Positions 9,266 to 18,174 of a stretch of DNA of 32,606 bases are shown piece by piece. A program made the translations under genes and the position numbers. Source of the DNA: Planctomycetota bacterium (GTDB lineage: Bacteria > Planctomycetota > UBA1135 > UBA2386); NCBI GenBank assembly GCA_020851075.1, contig JADZDL010000493.1, positions 1 through 32,606 on the forward strand. Direction: 5' to 3'. The notes beneath the pieces were generated by a model, which saw only the letters and a list, made by a program, of their open reading frames with translations, was not told the DNA's origin and made no database searches. The stretch's first letter is position 1; each line of letters starts with the position of its first letter.

Positions 9266-9324
9266 CTCAAAGAGCTCGTCCCCGATGACCCAGCGTCATG
9301 CGGGATTCACAGTTCGCGCCTTCC

Positions 9325-10131
9325 TCAGGTGCGGGAACGATCCCAGACGATCGGAAAGTGCTCACCTTCGACGAGTTCGCCGACGGCGAGCGATGGCACG
9401 TTGCGCAGCAGCGGCGAAGCGTCACAGGCCACACGCACGTGCGCACCCATGTAGTTGAGCACCACGGCTCGCCGCCAACGGTCGCTGCGATTGCGGTCAC
9501 TGCCGTGCAGCGTGTGGCTGTGGTGGATGGTCGCCTGCCCCGCGCGCACGGGCACCGCGACCGGCTGCCAAGTGGCGCCCGGCGGCAGGAACTCGCGCAC
9601 GGCTTCGAGCGGCGCATCGAACGGCAGTTTCGGCAGCAGGCCCCATCGATGGCTGCCTGGCACGAACTGCAGGCAGCCATTGGTTTCGTCCGCGTCGTCG
9701 AGCAGCAGGTTCAGCGTGATGTGGCACGCGGGTTCGGTGCGCGTCCAGTACGAGTAGTCCTGGTGCCACGGCACGACGCCGGGGTGCTGGGGCGGTTTGG
9801 CAAACACCTGGTCGTGCCAGAACCGCAACCGTTCGACGCCGAGCAGCTGCGCGCAAGGTGCCGTGATGCGCGGCAGGAACACCAGCTCGTGCAGCGCCGG
9901 GTGCACACGGAAACCGCCGAGAAAATGGCACACGACTTCGCCGGGGCGATCCGTGTAGGCCTGTTCGACTTCGTAGAGGCGGTCGCGGTGACGATCGAGG
10001 TTGTCGATCACGTCGGCGACGGCGCGGCGCAGCGCGACCACTTCCGTGGCAGAAAGCACGTCGATCGGCCCGACGAAGCCATCACGTTCGAACGCTTCTT
10101 GCTGGTCCAGCGAGAGGGGCAAAGGCCTCAT
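9325..10131 (-). CDS. Phytanoyl-CoA dioxygenase (PhyH) family Fe(II)/2-oxoglutarate oxygenase
   Basis: A 268-residue protein with the double-stranded beta-helix signature of PhyH-type oxygenases, which hydroxylate small substrates using Fe(II), O2 and 2-oxoglutarate. The iron facial triad is visible as H123-x-D125 (PWHQDYSYW) and distal H209 (HTLHGSDRN). A basic residue in RWRR (about 218-221) fits the 2-oxoglutarate carboxylate contact. NGCLQFVPGSHRWG (150-163) is also typical. Bacterial members act on very diverse substrates, such as ectoine, antibiotic precursors and lipids, so the substrate cannot be named. The ATG at 10131 gives the usual family N-terminus (LSLDQQEAFERDGFV). A longer frame reaches 10275 but would overlap the upstream DUF3750 gene. 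It is probably cotranscribed with that gene (34-base gap). Confidence 0.88.
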   Translation of the reverse strand: MRPLPLSLDQQEAFERDGFVGPIDVLSATEVVALRRAVADVIDNLDRHRDRLYEVEQAYTDRPGEVVCHFLGGFRVHPALHELVFLPRITAPCAQLLGVERLRFWHDQVFAKPPQHPGVVPWHQDYSYWTRTEPACHITLNLLLDDADETNGCLQFVPGSHRWGLLPKLPFDAPLEAVREFLPPGATWQPVAVPVRAGQATIHHSHTLHGSDRNRSDRWRRAVVLNYMGAHVRVACDASPLLRNVPSLAVGELVEGEHFPIVWDRSRT

Positions 10132-10165
10132 GGGGCCACCATACCAGCCTGGCAGACCTTTCCGC

Positions 10166-11278
10166 CTACTTCGCTGGCGCTCGCAGGGCCTCGCGATCAC
10201 GACTCCAGCGCGCCGAGATCCGGATCTTGTCGCCGGGAGCCTGCTCGAACTCGAGCAGGCCGTACGCATCGCCACAGACGAACAGGTTGCCCGGCGGTGG
10301 TGCTGTGGAATCGAGCACGGCTCCGAGGGAACTGTCGTTCACTCCCAGCGGACCGTGCTCGGCAATCCGGATGTCCATTTCCCGCGAGTTCTTCGTGAGC
10401 CACCTGCCCAGCGTGAAATCGAGCCGCAACCAACTGCTGCCGTCGGCACGTTCGAACAAGACCGTGCTGGGCGACGAGATCTCGCCGAGCCCCACACGTG
10501 CGCCCCCCAAGGCGCCGTCGATGGTGACGCGGAGCGCGCCTTCGACTTCGGGCGCGTGGAGCTCGGGCTCTGCCCCCGGCAGGAACCCCCAGGGAATCAC
10601 CGGCAAGAACGGCAACGAGATCCCCGGTGGATCCAGCGAGATCCCAGCCGTGAGCCCGAGGAGGTGCACTTCGACCCCTTCGCGCAGGCCGACCGCCATC
10701 CCGATCGGCACCGTGTCGAGACGCACCCCGGTCTTCGACGCCGTGAGCCCGACGTCGATCCAACCCGGATAGTCCTTGCCAATGCAATTCGGATCGAAGA
10801 CGAAACCGAGGTCGGGTGCGGCGCGCGCCACTTCGGCCACGAACGTATTGCTGTTGGGGCCAGGCCAGACCCGGTAGTTCTCGCCGTAGTAGGCGTCGAG
10901 TTCGTGAGCGCGCTGTTCGATGGCCAGGGCCGCCCGTTGCGCAGCCTCGCCTTCGAGCCAGCCGAGCAGGTGCACCGTGTGGCCATCAAAACGCTGGTCG
11001 AGCCGCGCTTCGTCGGGTTCCACCTCGGAGAACATCGCCCCGAACAGGCGCCCCCCACACTCGATCCGCAGCCACTTGGGATCACCGGCCTTATGGATAT
11101 CGATCCACGCATGGTGGGCCAGCCCCTTGTACCAGGCGGTATCGAAGCTGAGCCGACAACTCTTCACGGCCACGATCCAATCGTTCGACGGTGGCAACTG
11201 CGACGGCAACGTGGCCCGACAGCCGGCCCCGACGAGCAGCACTCCCGGTAGAAACGCGGAGAGGAAGGCACGCGACAT
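10166..11278 (-). CDS. DUF3750 family probable lipoprotein
   Basis: A 370-residue protein with a short hydrophobic signal ending in LLVGAGC (C20), a plausible but imperfect lipobox because the -3 residue is Gly. The N-terminal half matches the DUF3750 family: an AHHAWIDI strand, then WPGPNSNTFVAEVARAAPDL (begins WPGPNS) and CIGKDYPG at about 130-180. The PGPNSNTF/IGKDY pair is the hallmark. The family has no established function. Its conserved His, Asn and Ser/Thr residues could form a hydrolase-like site, but that is speculation. The C-terminal ~170 residues are predicted to be beta-rich and appear specific to this protein. It is divergent from gcvP (189-base shared upstream region) and is probably the first gene of a run with the PhyH gene. 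No Shine-Dalgarno sequence is evident at ATG 11278. Confidence 0.8.
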   Translation of the reverse strand: MSRAFLSAFLPGVLLVGAGCRATLPSQLPPSNDWIVAVKSCRLSFDTAWYKGLAHHAWIDIHKAGDPKWLRIECGGRLFGAMFSEVEPDEARLDQRFDGHTVHLLGWLEGEAAQRAALAIEQRAHELDAYYGENYRVWPGPNSNTFVAEVARAAPDLGFVFDPNCIGKDYPGWIDVGLTASKTGVRLDTVPIGMAVGLREGVEVHLLGLTAGISLDPPGISLPFLPVIPWGFLPGAEPELHAPEVEGALRVTIDGALGGARVGLGEISSPSTVLFERADGSSWLRLDFTLGRWLTKNSREMDIRIAEHGPLGVNDSSLGAVLDSTAPPPGNLFVCGDAYGLLEFEQAPGDKIRISARWSRDREALRAPAK

Positions 11279-11392
11279 GCGGAGATCGAATCCGGTGCAC
11301 CCAGGCCGGCGCAACGGACGAATCTCCCGACCCGCCCCGGGGTTCTGGGCGGTTGCCCAGTGCCGAAACCGGCCCCTGCGCACCTCGACCTC

Positions 11393-11421
11393 TTCAACCT
11401 TGACGGTCCGAACCCTATACC
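11393..11421 (+). promoter_or_regulatory. Candidate gcvP promoter
   Basis: Within the 189-base divergent region, TTCAAC (11393-11398), a 17-base spacer and TATACC (11416-11421) form a sigma70-like promoter. Its transcript would have a leader of about 40 bases before ATG 11468. Only part of each hexamer matches consensus. A small GC hairpin, TGGGC-GGTT-GCCCA (11346-11359), lies just upstream. No glycine-riboswitch architecture is visible. Confidence 0.3.
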
Positions 11422-11467
11422 TTTCCGCCCTGTGTGACGCCCACCCGGCGCGCACCTCGATCCCCCA

Positions 11468-14257
11468 ATGGTCAGCACCCCCTCCGCCTTCCCCCGCCAC
11501 GACAACTTCGAAAGCCGGCACCTTGGCCCGCGCGAACGGGAACTCAGCGCCATGCTGCAGACCCTGGGCTGCAAGACGCTCGACGAACTCACCGACAAGG
11601 CCATCCCGGCGAGCATCCGCTGGCATGGCGAACTCAAGGTTCCCGCCGCCAAGAGCGAACGCGACGTGCTGGCGGAGCTGACCTCGCTCGCGGCGCACAA
11701 CAAGGTGCTGCACAGCTACATCGGCATGGGTTACCACGGCACGCTGACGCCGGGGGTCATCCAGCGCAACATCCTGGAGAACCCGGGTTGGTACACGGCC
11801 TACACGCCGTACCAGGCCGAGATCTCGCAGGGCCGCATGGAGGCGCTGCTGAACTACCAGACGATGGTGCTCGACCTCACCGGGCTCCAGGTCGCCAACA
11901 GCTCGCTGCTCGACGAAGGCACCGCGGCGGCTGAAGCGATGACGCTCTGCCACCGCCTGCACGGCAAGGACGAGGCGAACACGTTCTTCATCGACCACCT
12001 GGTCCACCCCCAGACGATCGCGGTCGTAAAGCAGCGCGCCGAGCCACTCGGCATCGAGGTCGTCGTCGGCGACCACCACAAGACGACCTTTGGCCCGGGC
12101 CACTTTGGCGTGCTGCTGCAGTATCCCGGCACCGACGGCCGCTGTGAGGACCTCACGGGCACGATCACGAAGGTGCACGCCGCCGGGGCCTTTGCGACCG
12201 TCGCCACGGACCTGCTCGCGCTCACGCTGCTGAAGCCACCGGGCGAAATGGGCGCCGACGTCGTGTTTGGCAGTTCGCAGCGGTTTGGTGTGCCACTCGG
12301 CTACGGCGGCCCCCACGCCGCGTTCATGGCCGCGAAGAAGGAGTTCCTGCGCCAGTTGCCGGGCCGCATCGTCGGCCTGTCGATCGACGCCACCGGCAAG
12401 CCGGCCATGCGCCTCGCCCTCGGCACGCGCGAGCAGCACATCCGCCGCGAGAAGGCGACCTCGAATATCTGTACCGCGCAGGTGCTGCTCGCCGTGATGG
12501 CGAGCATGTATGCCGTCTACCACGGCCCCGAAGGCCTGAAGGCGATCGCCGAGCGCATTCGGGCGCAGACCGATTGCCTCGCGGCGAGCCTCGCCGCCCT
12601 CGGCCACAAGGTCCAGGACGACGTGCGCTTCGACACCGTGCGCTGCTGGCCGAAGGACGGCGCGGCGAAGGCCATGCACGCCGCCGTGGCAAAGGGCATC
12701 AACCTGCGCGACTACCACGATGGCAGCGTCGGCATCACGCTCGATGAGACCGTCGACCACAAGGAACTGCTCGAACTCGTCGCCGTGTTCGGCGGCAGCA
12801 GTGACCGCCTGCTCGTGCAGACGAAGCCGCAGCCGCTCGGGGGCCTTGCGCGAACGACGGAATACCTCACGCACCCGACGTTCCACAGCTACCGCAGCGA
12901 GCACGAACTGCTGCGCTACATCCACCGCCTGCAGCACAAGGACCTGTCGCTCACGACGTCGATGATCCCGCTGGGTTCGTGCACGATGAAGCTCAACGCG
13001 ACGACCGAGATGTATCCGGTCTCGTTGCCGGGTTTTGGCGGCATCCACCCGTTCGTGCCGCTGGATCAGGTGCAGGGTTACCAGACGATGTTCCGCAACC
13101 TGTCGCACTGGCTCTGTGACATCACGGGCTTCCAGGGCTGCTCGCTGCAGCCCAATGCGGGTTCGCAGGGCGAATACGCGGGCCTGTCGGTGATCCGCGC
13201 CTACCACCGCGCCCGCGGCCAGGAACAGCGCAACGTGTGCCTGATCCCGAGCAGCGCGCACGGCACGAACCCGGCGACGGCGTCGATGTGCGGCATGAAG
13301 GTGGTCGTGGTCGCATGCGACAGCAATGGCAACATCGACGTCGCGGACCTGCAGAAGAAGGCCGGCGAACACAAGGACCACCTCGCTGCGCTCATGGTGA
13401 CCTACCCGTCGACGCACGGTGTGTTTGAAGCCGCGATCCAACAGATATGCCAGATCGTGCACGACCACGGTGGTCAGGTGTACATGGACGGCGCCAACAT
13501 GAACGCGCAGGTCGGCCTCTTGCGTCCGGGTGACCTCGGCGCTGACGTCTGCCACCTGAACCTGCACAAGACGTTCTGCATCCCACACGGCGGTGGCGGC
13601 CCGGGCATGGGCCCGATCTGCTGCAAGTCGCACCTGGCCCCGTTCCTGCCGAGCCACCCGATCGTGCCGTGCAACACGGTCGGCAACGGCAAGCAGGCGA
13701 TCGGCCCGATCAGCGCCGCGCCGTGGGGCAGTGCGTCGATCCTCACGATCAGCTACGCCTACATCGCGATGATGGGCCCGCGCGGCCTGCGCCGCTCGAC
13801 CCAGGTGGCGATCGCGGCGGCGAACTACGTCGCAAAGCGGCTCGAAGGGCACTATCCGGTGCTCTACACGGGCGCCAACGGCATGGTTGCGCACGAGTGC
13901 ATCGTCGACGTTCGCCAGCTGAAGGCCGGCAGCGGCGTCGAGGTCGGCGATATCGCGAAGCGACTCATGGACTACGGCGTCCACGCGCCCACCATCAGCT
14001 TCCCGGTGGCCGGCACGATGATGATCGAGCCGACCGAGAGTGAATCGCAGGCCGAGCTCGACCGTTTCTGCGATGCGCTCATCGCGATCCGCAACGAGAT
14101 CCGTGAGATCGAGCAGGGCAAACTCGACAAGCAGGACAACCCGCTCAAGAACGCCCCGCACACCGCCGAATCGGTCACCGCAGCCGAGTGGAAGCACTGC
14201 TACTCGCGCGAACGGGCGGCCTTCCCGGCGCCCTGGACGAAGGAGCACAAGTTCTGA
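11468..14257 (+). CDS. gcvP: Glycine dehydrogenase (decarboxylating), P-protein
   Basis: The P-protein of the glycine cleavage system decarboxylates glycine using PLP and passes the aminomethyl group to lipoylated H-protein. At 929 residues it is the fused, homodimeric form (about 950 is usual), not the split GcvPA/GcvPB type. Landmarks: N-terminal [31 protein letters not shown] (begins YTPYQ) at about 117; [14 protein letters not shown]; and in the second half the PLP-lysine segment [19 protein letters not shown] with K701. The C-terminus ends in a typical [11 protein letters not shown] segment. The T, H and L proteins are not in the window, so the system is scattered in this genome. The gene is preceded by a pyrimidine-rich stretch with no Shine-Dalgarno sequence. 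Start choice is supported by the conserved N-terminus and by the lack of an earlier alternative. Confidence 0.97.
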   Translation: MVSTPSAFPRHDNFESRHLGPRERELSAMLQTLGCKTLDELTDKAIPASIRWHGELKVPAAKSERDVLAELTSLAAHNKVLHSYIGMGYHGTLTPGVIQRNILENPGWYTAYTPYQAEISQGRMEALLNYQTMVLDLTGLQVANSSLLDEGTAAAEAMTLCHRLHGKDEANTFFIDHLVHPQTIAVVKQRAEPLGIEVVVGDHHKTTFGPGHFGVLLQYPGTDGRCEDLTGTITKVHAAGAFATVATDLLALTLLKPPGEMGADVVFGSSQRFGVPLGYGGPHAAFMAAKKEFLRQLPGRIVGLSIDATGKPAMRLALGTREQHIRREKATSNICTAQVLLAVMASMYAVYHGPEGLKAIAERIRAQTDCLAASLAALGHKVQDDVRFDTVRCWPKDGAAKAMHAAVAKGINLRDYHDGSVGITLDETVDHKELLELVAVFGGSSDRLLVQTKPQPLGGLARTTEYLTHPTFHSYRSEHELLRYIHRLQHKDLSLTTSMIPLGSCTMKLNATTEMYPVSLPGFGGIHPFVPLDQVQGYQTMFRNLSHWLCDITGFQGCSLQPNAGSQGEYAGLSVIRAYHRARGQEQRNVCLIPSSAHGTNPATASMCGMKVVVVACDSNGNIDVADLQKKAGEHKDHLAALMVTYPSTHGVFEAAIQQICQIVHDHGGQVYMDGANMNAQVGLLRPGDLGADVCHLNLHKTFCIPHGGGGPGMGPICCKSHLAPFLPSHPIVPCNTVGNGKQAIGPISAAPWGSASILTISYAYIAMMGPRGLRRSTQVAIAAANYVAKRLEGHYPVLYTGANGMVAHECIVDVRQLKAGSGVEVGDIAKRLMDYGVHAPTISFPVAGTMMIEPTESESQAELDRFCDALIAIRNEIREIEQGKLDKQDNPLKNAPHTAESVTAAEWKHCYSRERAAFPAPWTKEHKF

Positions 14258-14517
14258 CCGCCGATCGCGCGCGTGAACGACGTGCACGGCGACCGCAACC
14301 TCGTCTGCGCCTGCCCGCCGATCGATAGCTACGCGTAAGGCCTTCGCAGGGCTTGCGGCTCTGCCGGCCGCACCGGCCGTGGCATTCGCTGGCAATGCCC
14401 GGCCCGGTTCTCCACAATCCTTGCTTGCGCAGGACGTAGTGGTACGGCTTGCCGGGGTGGAGAATCGCCCCGGCGCCCCGACCACGACGATTCTCGACCC
14501 TAACCCCTGGCTCTCCG
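14258..14517 (+). other. 260-base intergenic region with an inverted repeat near its end
   Basis: No convincing gene is seen here. CCGCCGATCG occurs twice (near 14260 and 14317). A perfect 8-bp inverted repeat, GAGAATCG (14460-14467) and CGATTCTC (14488-14495), separated by 20 bases, ends 22 bases before the ATG at 14518. It could be an operator or a leader stem-loop for the membrane-protein/sugar operon. No promoter stands out. Confidence 0.4.
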
Positions 14518-15306
14518 ATGTCGAATACGCCCGAACCCACCTCCACTCCGCAGCCGACCGCGGCGGCGACCTCGCCGGCCACCGTGCAGCAACCACTGCA
14601 GCAACCCCTTTCGATGGCGGAGGATCGTACGCCGGAGAGCGTCATCATCCGCCCGTGGCCCAAGGTCGTGTACTTCTACCCGACCTTCGTCACGGCGACG
14701 TTGTTCTTCCTGTTGTCGTGGCTCGGTGTCGGCATGCACGAAGGCGCACTCGGTTCGACGGTGCTCGGCAACACCTTCATGGCGATCTTCCTGCTGAACC
14801 TGCTGGTGTTCTCGTTCGACTTCTCGCGCATCAAGTCGATCACGATCTTCATCGGGGTCATCGCAACGTTGCTGCTCATCCTGTGGGCGGACACGAAGTG
14901 GAGTGTCACGGGCTTCCTAGGCCGCCTGTTCAGCTCGATCGACATCCAGATGAGCTCGTCGTTCTACGGGTTCCTCAGTGCCGGCTTCGGCGCCCTGTTG
15001 CTGCTCGTCTTCATCAACTCGCGGTTCCACTACTACGAAGTGAACGCGCGCGAGATCCTGCACCATCACGGCTACCTCGGTGACATCCAGCGCTGGTCGA
15101 CCGAAGGCCTCGAGATGAACAAGGAGATCTACGACGTCGCCGAGTACATGCTGCTGCGCAGCGGCCGCCTGATCTTCCAACCAGCGACTTCGAAGAAGGC
15201 CATCGTGCTCGACAACGTGGCGAGTGTGAACCGCATCGAAGAACGCGTGAACGACCTGCTCAGCGTCGTCGCCGTCCGCATCAACCAACGCCCTGGCCCA
15301 GGCTAG
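14518..15306 (+). CDS. Four-helix membrane protein with possible PH-like cytoplasmic tail
   Basis: A 262-residue protein of unrecognised family. The first ~50 residues are a Pro/Thr/Gln/Ala-rich, probably disordered cytoplasmic segment. Four hydrophobic helices follow, beginning roughly at VVYFYPTF, NTFMAIFL, SITIFIGV and SSSFYGFL (about residues 50-165). The soluble C-terminal ~90 residues (HHHGYLGDI, EIYDVAEYMLLRSGRLIF, DNVASVNRIEERVNDLL) have the pattern of a bacterial PH-type domain: a glycine-led strand, a conserved DV, an sGrl.f strand and a final amphipathic helix. That assignment is inference. ATG 14518 is preferred over an upstream in-frame ATG (14449), since the intervening residues are arginine/proline-rich noncoding-like sequence. 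Its stop is only 3 bases from the aminotransferase start, so the two are likely translationally coupled. A link to sugar or envelope metabolism is suggested by context only. Confidence 0.75.
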   Translation: MSNTPEPTSTPQPTAAATSPATVQQPLQQPLSMAEDRTPESVIIRPWPKVVYFYPTFVTATLFFLLSWLGVGMHEGALGSTVLGNTFMAIFLLNLLVFSFDFSRIKSITIFIGVIATLLLILWADTKWSVTGFLGRLFSSIDIQMSSSFYGFLSAGFGALLLLVFINSRFHYYEVNAREILHHHGYLGDIQRWSTEGLEMNKEIYDVAEYMLLRSGRLIFQPATSKKAIVLDNVASVNRIEERVNDLLSVVAVRINQRPGPG

Positions 15307-15309
15307 TCC

Positions 15310-16521
15310 ATGCGTCTGCCCAGCGATGGCGACCACTCCGGTCGCACCCTCGGCGACGAGGAAATCGAACTCCTCAGCCAGGTGATTCGCAGCGGCACGC
15401 TCAATTCCACGCGCGGCACGTTCGTGGCGAAGTTCGAGAAACAGTTCGCGAGCTGGCTCGGTCGCAAGCACGTGATCGCCTGCGCGTCGGGCTCGGCCGC
15501 CGTGCATTGCGCAATCGCCGCGCTGAGCCTGCAAGCTGGCGACGAAGTGATCACGACGCCGATCACGGACATGGGCGCGCTCACGCCGATCCTCTACGAA
15601 GGCGCCGTGCCCGTCTTCGCCGACGTCGATGCACGTTCGCTGAATGTGACGGCCGAGACCATCCGCGCCCAACTGACGGCCCGCACGCGCGCCATCGTCG
15701 TCACCCACCTGTTTGGCCTGCCGGCCGAACTCGACGCCATCCTGCAGCTCGCGGCCGAACGCGGCATCCCGGTGATCGAGGATGCGGCGCAGGCGTTCGG
15801 CGCCACGTGGCGCGGGCGCAAGGTGGGCACGTTCGGCACCCTCGCCGCGTTCTCGCTGCAACAGGGCAAGCACATCACGACCGGTGAGGGTGGGCTCGTC
15901 GCGACCGATGACGACCACCTCGCGCGCAAGCTGTTCCTGTTCGTGAACAAAGCCTGGGGCTACGGGGATCCCAAGCCCGACCACTACTTCCCAGCCCTCA
16001 ACTACCGGCTCACCGAGCTCCAGGGTGCAGTCGGCGTCGCCCAATTGCCCAAACTCGATGGCGTCGTGGCGCGCCGCCGCGAAGTCGCCGCCGCCCTGCG
16101 CGCGGCCCTCGCCGAGGTCCCTGGCCTGCACCTGCCCGGCGATCCGGCCCACGGCACCCACTCGTATTGGAAGTTCGCGTTCTTCGTCGATCCCCAGCGC
16201 ATCGCCGGCGGGGCCGCAGCCCTCGGCAAGCGCATGCAGGGTGAAGGGGTCGCCTGTGCCCCGCGGTACATCCAGAAGCCCGCGTTTGAATGTGAGCTGT
16301 TCCGCGACTGGCGCGCTTCGCCAGTGACCTGGTTGCCGCTGCAACACAACGCACGCGCCCATGGCCCGATGCCGCCCTATACGCGCGCCCAATACCCCGG
16401 TGCCGTGCAGGCTCTGGACGAGGTGATCGTGCTGCCAATCAACGAACGCTACGAGCCAGCGCACATCCGTTACGTGGCGGACGTGATCCAGAAGGGCGCG
16501 CAGGTGCTGCTGCATGCCTGA
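15310..16521 (+). CDS. DegT/DnrJ/EryC1/StrS-family PLP sugar aminotransferase
   Basis: A 403-residue fold-type I aminotransferase of the kind that installs an amino group on a keto-nucleotide-sugar (or, in some members, cyclitols). Visible landmarks: ARKHVIACASGSAAVHCAI-type nucleotide/PLP-binding start (CASGSAA) near residue 58; VFADVD; VIEDAAQAFGA, where the Asp pairs with the PLP pyridine nitrogen; SLQQGKHITTGEGG with internal-aldimine K187; and NYRLTELQGAVG. The ATG lies 3 bases after the preceding stop, and the end overlaps the next gene by 8 bases (ATGCCTGA), so it sits in a tight operon. With the following dehydrogenase and acetyltransferase it fits a WbpE/WlbC-like role making a 3-amino sugar. 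The family also contains AHBA synthase and inosose aminotransferases, so the substrate is not certain. Confidence 0.92.
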   Translation: MRLPSDGDHSGRTLGDEEIELLSQVIRSGTLNSTRGTFVAKFEKQFASWLGRKHVIACASGSAAVHCAIAALSLQAGDEVITTPITDMGALTPILYEGAVPVFADVDARSLNVTAETIRAQLTARTRAIVVTHLFGLPAELDAILQLAAERGIPVIEDAAQAFGATWRGRKVGTFGTLAAFSLQQGKHITTGEGGLVATDDDHLARKLFLFVNKAWGYGDPKPDHYFPALNYRLTELQGAVGVAQLPKLDGVVARRREVAAALRAALAEVPGLHLPGDPAHGTHSYWKFAFFVDPQRIAGGAAALGKRMQGEGVACAPRYIQKPAFECELFRDWRASPVTWLPLQHNARAHGPMPPYTRAQYPGAVQALDEVIVLPINERYEPAHIRYVADVIQKGAQVLLHA

Positions 16522-17524
16522 CCTCGTCCCGCCGGCTCCGACCCCGTTGGTGCTCGTCGGATGCGGCCTCATCGCGCGTGCCTACTTGCAGGCGCTCGCC
16601 CGCGTGCCCGAACTGCAGCTATGTGCGTTCGTCGATCGCGACGAACGCGCCAGCGCCGCACTGCAGGCGACCCATACGGTCCCAAGCTTCCCGACCCTTG
16701 AGGCGCTCTGGCAAGCCGGCCTTCGCCCGGCGGCGGCGCTCGTGCTCACGCCCCCCGACACCCACGAAGCGCTGTCCACGTGGTTGCTCCAGCACGGGGT
16801 GCACGTGCTCTGCGAGAAGCCGCTCGCACCATCGATCGCCGCCGCCGAGCGTATGCTGGCGACCGCCCGAGCCAGCCAGCGACGCCTCATGATGGGCAGC
16901 AAGTTCCGCTACACGGCGGACGTCTACAAAGCCCACCAGCTGCTCGACAGCGGTTTCTGTGGCGAAACCGTGCTCTACGAGAACGTGTTCTGCTCGCACG
17001 TCGACATGACGCAGCGGTGGAACGCGGTTGCCGCGCACAGCGGCGGCGGCGTGCTCGTCGACAACGGCTGCCATTCCGTCGACCTCGCCCGTTTCCTGCT
17101 CGGCCCGATTGCGCGCGTGCAGGCACAGTTTGGCAAACGCGCCCAGCGCATCGACGTCGAGGACACCGCGCGCCTCCTGTTTACGAGCCAGAATGGCACG
17201 CTCGGCTCGATCGATCTCAGCTGGAGCATGCACAAGGAAACCCCGGCCTACGTGCGCATCCACGGCACCCGCGGCACGATCGAGATCGGCTGGCAACAAT
17301 CGCGCTGCAAGGCCACGGGAACCGGCGAATGGCAGGTGTTCGGCAACGGCTACGACAAGGTCGCTGCGTTTGCGGCGCAACTCGCCAACTTCGCCGCCGT
17401 GCTCAGGGACCGGGAAGCGCCCGTGATCGACGACGCCGACGCGTTGGCCTCGGTTGTCGTGGTCGACTGCGCCTACCGTTCGCAGCGCGAAGAACGCTGG
17501 TTGCCCGTACCAACCGGGCACTAG
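16514..17524 (+). CDS. Gfo/Idh/MocA-family NAD(P)-dependent oxidoreductase
   Basis: A 336-residue cytoplasmic dehydrogenase. An N-terminal Rossmann fold begins LVLVGCGLIARAYLQAL (about residue 12). The family EKP motif is at 101-103 (CEKPLAPS), with K102 the usual catalytic lysine. The C-terminal alpha/beta domain carries GGGVLVDNGCHSVDLARFLL (begins GGGVL), which holds the conserved Asp/His of the active site (DNGCHSVD). It starts inside the last codons of the aminotransferase gene, indicating coupling. In context it would oxidise the sugar hydroxyl (as WbpB/WlbA do at C3 of UDP-GlcNAcA) to supply the ketone that the aminotransferase uses. That role is inferred from the three-gene set; the family alone does not fix substrate or cofactor. 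Confidence 0.9.
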   Translation: MPDLVPPAPTPLVLVGCGLIARAYLQALARVPELQLCAFVDRDERASAALQATHTVPSFPTLEALWQAGLRPAAALVLTPPDTHEALSTWLLQHGVHVLCEKPLAPSIAAAERMLATARASQRRLMMGSKFRYTADVYKAHQLLDSGFCGETVLYENVFCSHVDMTQRWNAVAAHSGGGVLVDNGCHSVDLARFLLGPIARVQAQFGKRAQRIDVEDTARLLFTSQNGTLGSIDLSWSMHKETPAYVRIHGTRGTIEIGWQQSRCKATGTGEWQVFGNGYDKVAAFAAQLANFAAVLRDREAPVIDDADALASVVVVDCAYRSQREERWLPVPTGH

Positions 17525-17564
17525 TCTCTCGCGCGACGAAAGCACTGCCGCCACAATCCACGGC

Positions 17565-18167
17565 ATGACCGCCCCAGCCGAACCGCGCATCCACCCGACC
17601 GCCATCGTCGAGGCCGAAGTGTCGTTCGGGACCGGCACCTCGGTCTGGGACAACGCGCATATCCGCCGCGGCGCCCGCATCGGCCACGACTGCATCCTCG
17701 GCGAGAAGACCTACGTCGCCTACGACGTGACGATCGGCAACTTCTGCAAGCTCAATGCGTGCGTCTACGTCTGCGCCGGCGTGACGATCGGCAATGGGGT
17801 CATGATCGCCGCGCACACGGTGTTCACGAACGACCTCTACCCGCGCGCCACCGATCCAGACCTACGCGGATTGCAGACCAGCGCCCCGACCGAGGCGACC
17901 CTGGAGACCCAGGTGCACGACGGCGTCACGATCGGCGCCAACTGCACCATCGGTCCAGGCCTCGAACTCGGCGAGTTCTGCATGATCGGCATGGGCAGCG
18001 TGGTCACCGCAGATGTGCCGGCCCACGCGCTCGTGCTCGGCAACCCGGCGCGCCTGCATGGCCTCGTCTGCCGCTGCGGCGCCTTGGTCTGCAAGGCCAC
18101 CGCGGGCGCAGTGCCCAGCGGCGAGCATGCCTGCACCTGCGGCCGCGTGGTACGCTGGCCGCAGTAG
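17565..18167 (+). CDS. WbpD/WlbB-like hexapeptide-repeat sugar N-acetyltransferase
   Basis: A 200-residue left-handed beta-helix acyltransferase with hexapeptide repeats such as VSFGTG, ARIGHD, VTIGNF, VTIGNG and VTIGAN. The segment IAAHTVFTNDLYPRA (82-96) is characteristic of UDP-2-acetamido-3-amino-dideoxyglucuronate N-acetyltransferases and relatives (WbpD, WlbB); H84 is the probable general base. These enzymes use acetyl-CoA to acylate an amino sugar and act as trimers. The C-terminus carries a Cys-rich tail (C169, C171, C176, C190, C192) resembling a small zinc ribbon, which some homologues share. The start at 17565 places IHPTAIVEAEV at the N-terminus as expected. A frame extending to 17454 lies inside the upstream gene. 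It is the third step of the putative amino-sugar cassette. Its stop is only 7 bases from the convergent lipoprotein gene. Confidence 0.9.
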   Translation: MTAPAEPRIHPTAIVEAEVSFGTGTSVWDNAHIRRGARIGHDCILGEKTYVAYDVTIGNFCKLNACVYVCAGVTIGNGVMIAAHTVFTNDLYPRATDPDLRGLQTSAPTEATLETQVHDGVTIGANCTIGPGLELGEFCMIGMGSVVTADVPAHALVLGNPARLHGLVCRCGALVCKATAGAVPSGEHACTCGRVVRWPQ

Positions 18168-18174
18168 TCGACAC

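Noticed and set aside
11279..11467. Possible glycine riboswitch ahead of gcvP
   Set aside because: The region is only 189 bases, is shared with a divergent promoter and shows small GC hairpins but no tandem glycine-aptamer arrangement that I can recognise.
11279..14596. Long minus-strand frame continuous with the DUF3750 gene and antisense to gcvP
   Set aside because: GcvP is certain on the plus strand. Only the part from 11278 leftward has a signal peptide and family motifs, so the upstream 1100 residues are spurious.
14917..16572. 551-residue minus-strand frame across the membrane-protein and aminotransferase genes
   Set aside because: Antisense to conserved proteins; no recognisable protein character.
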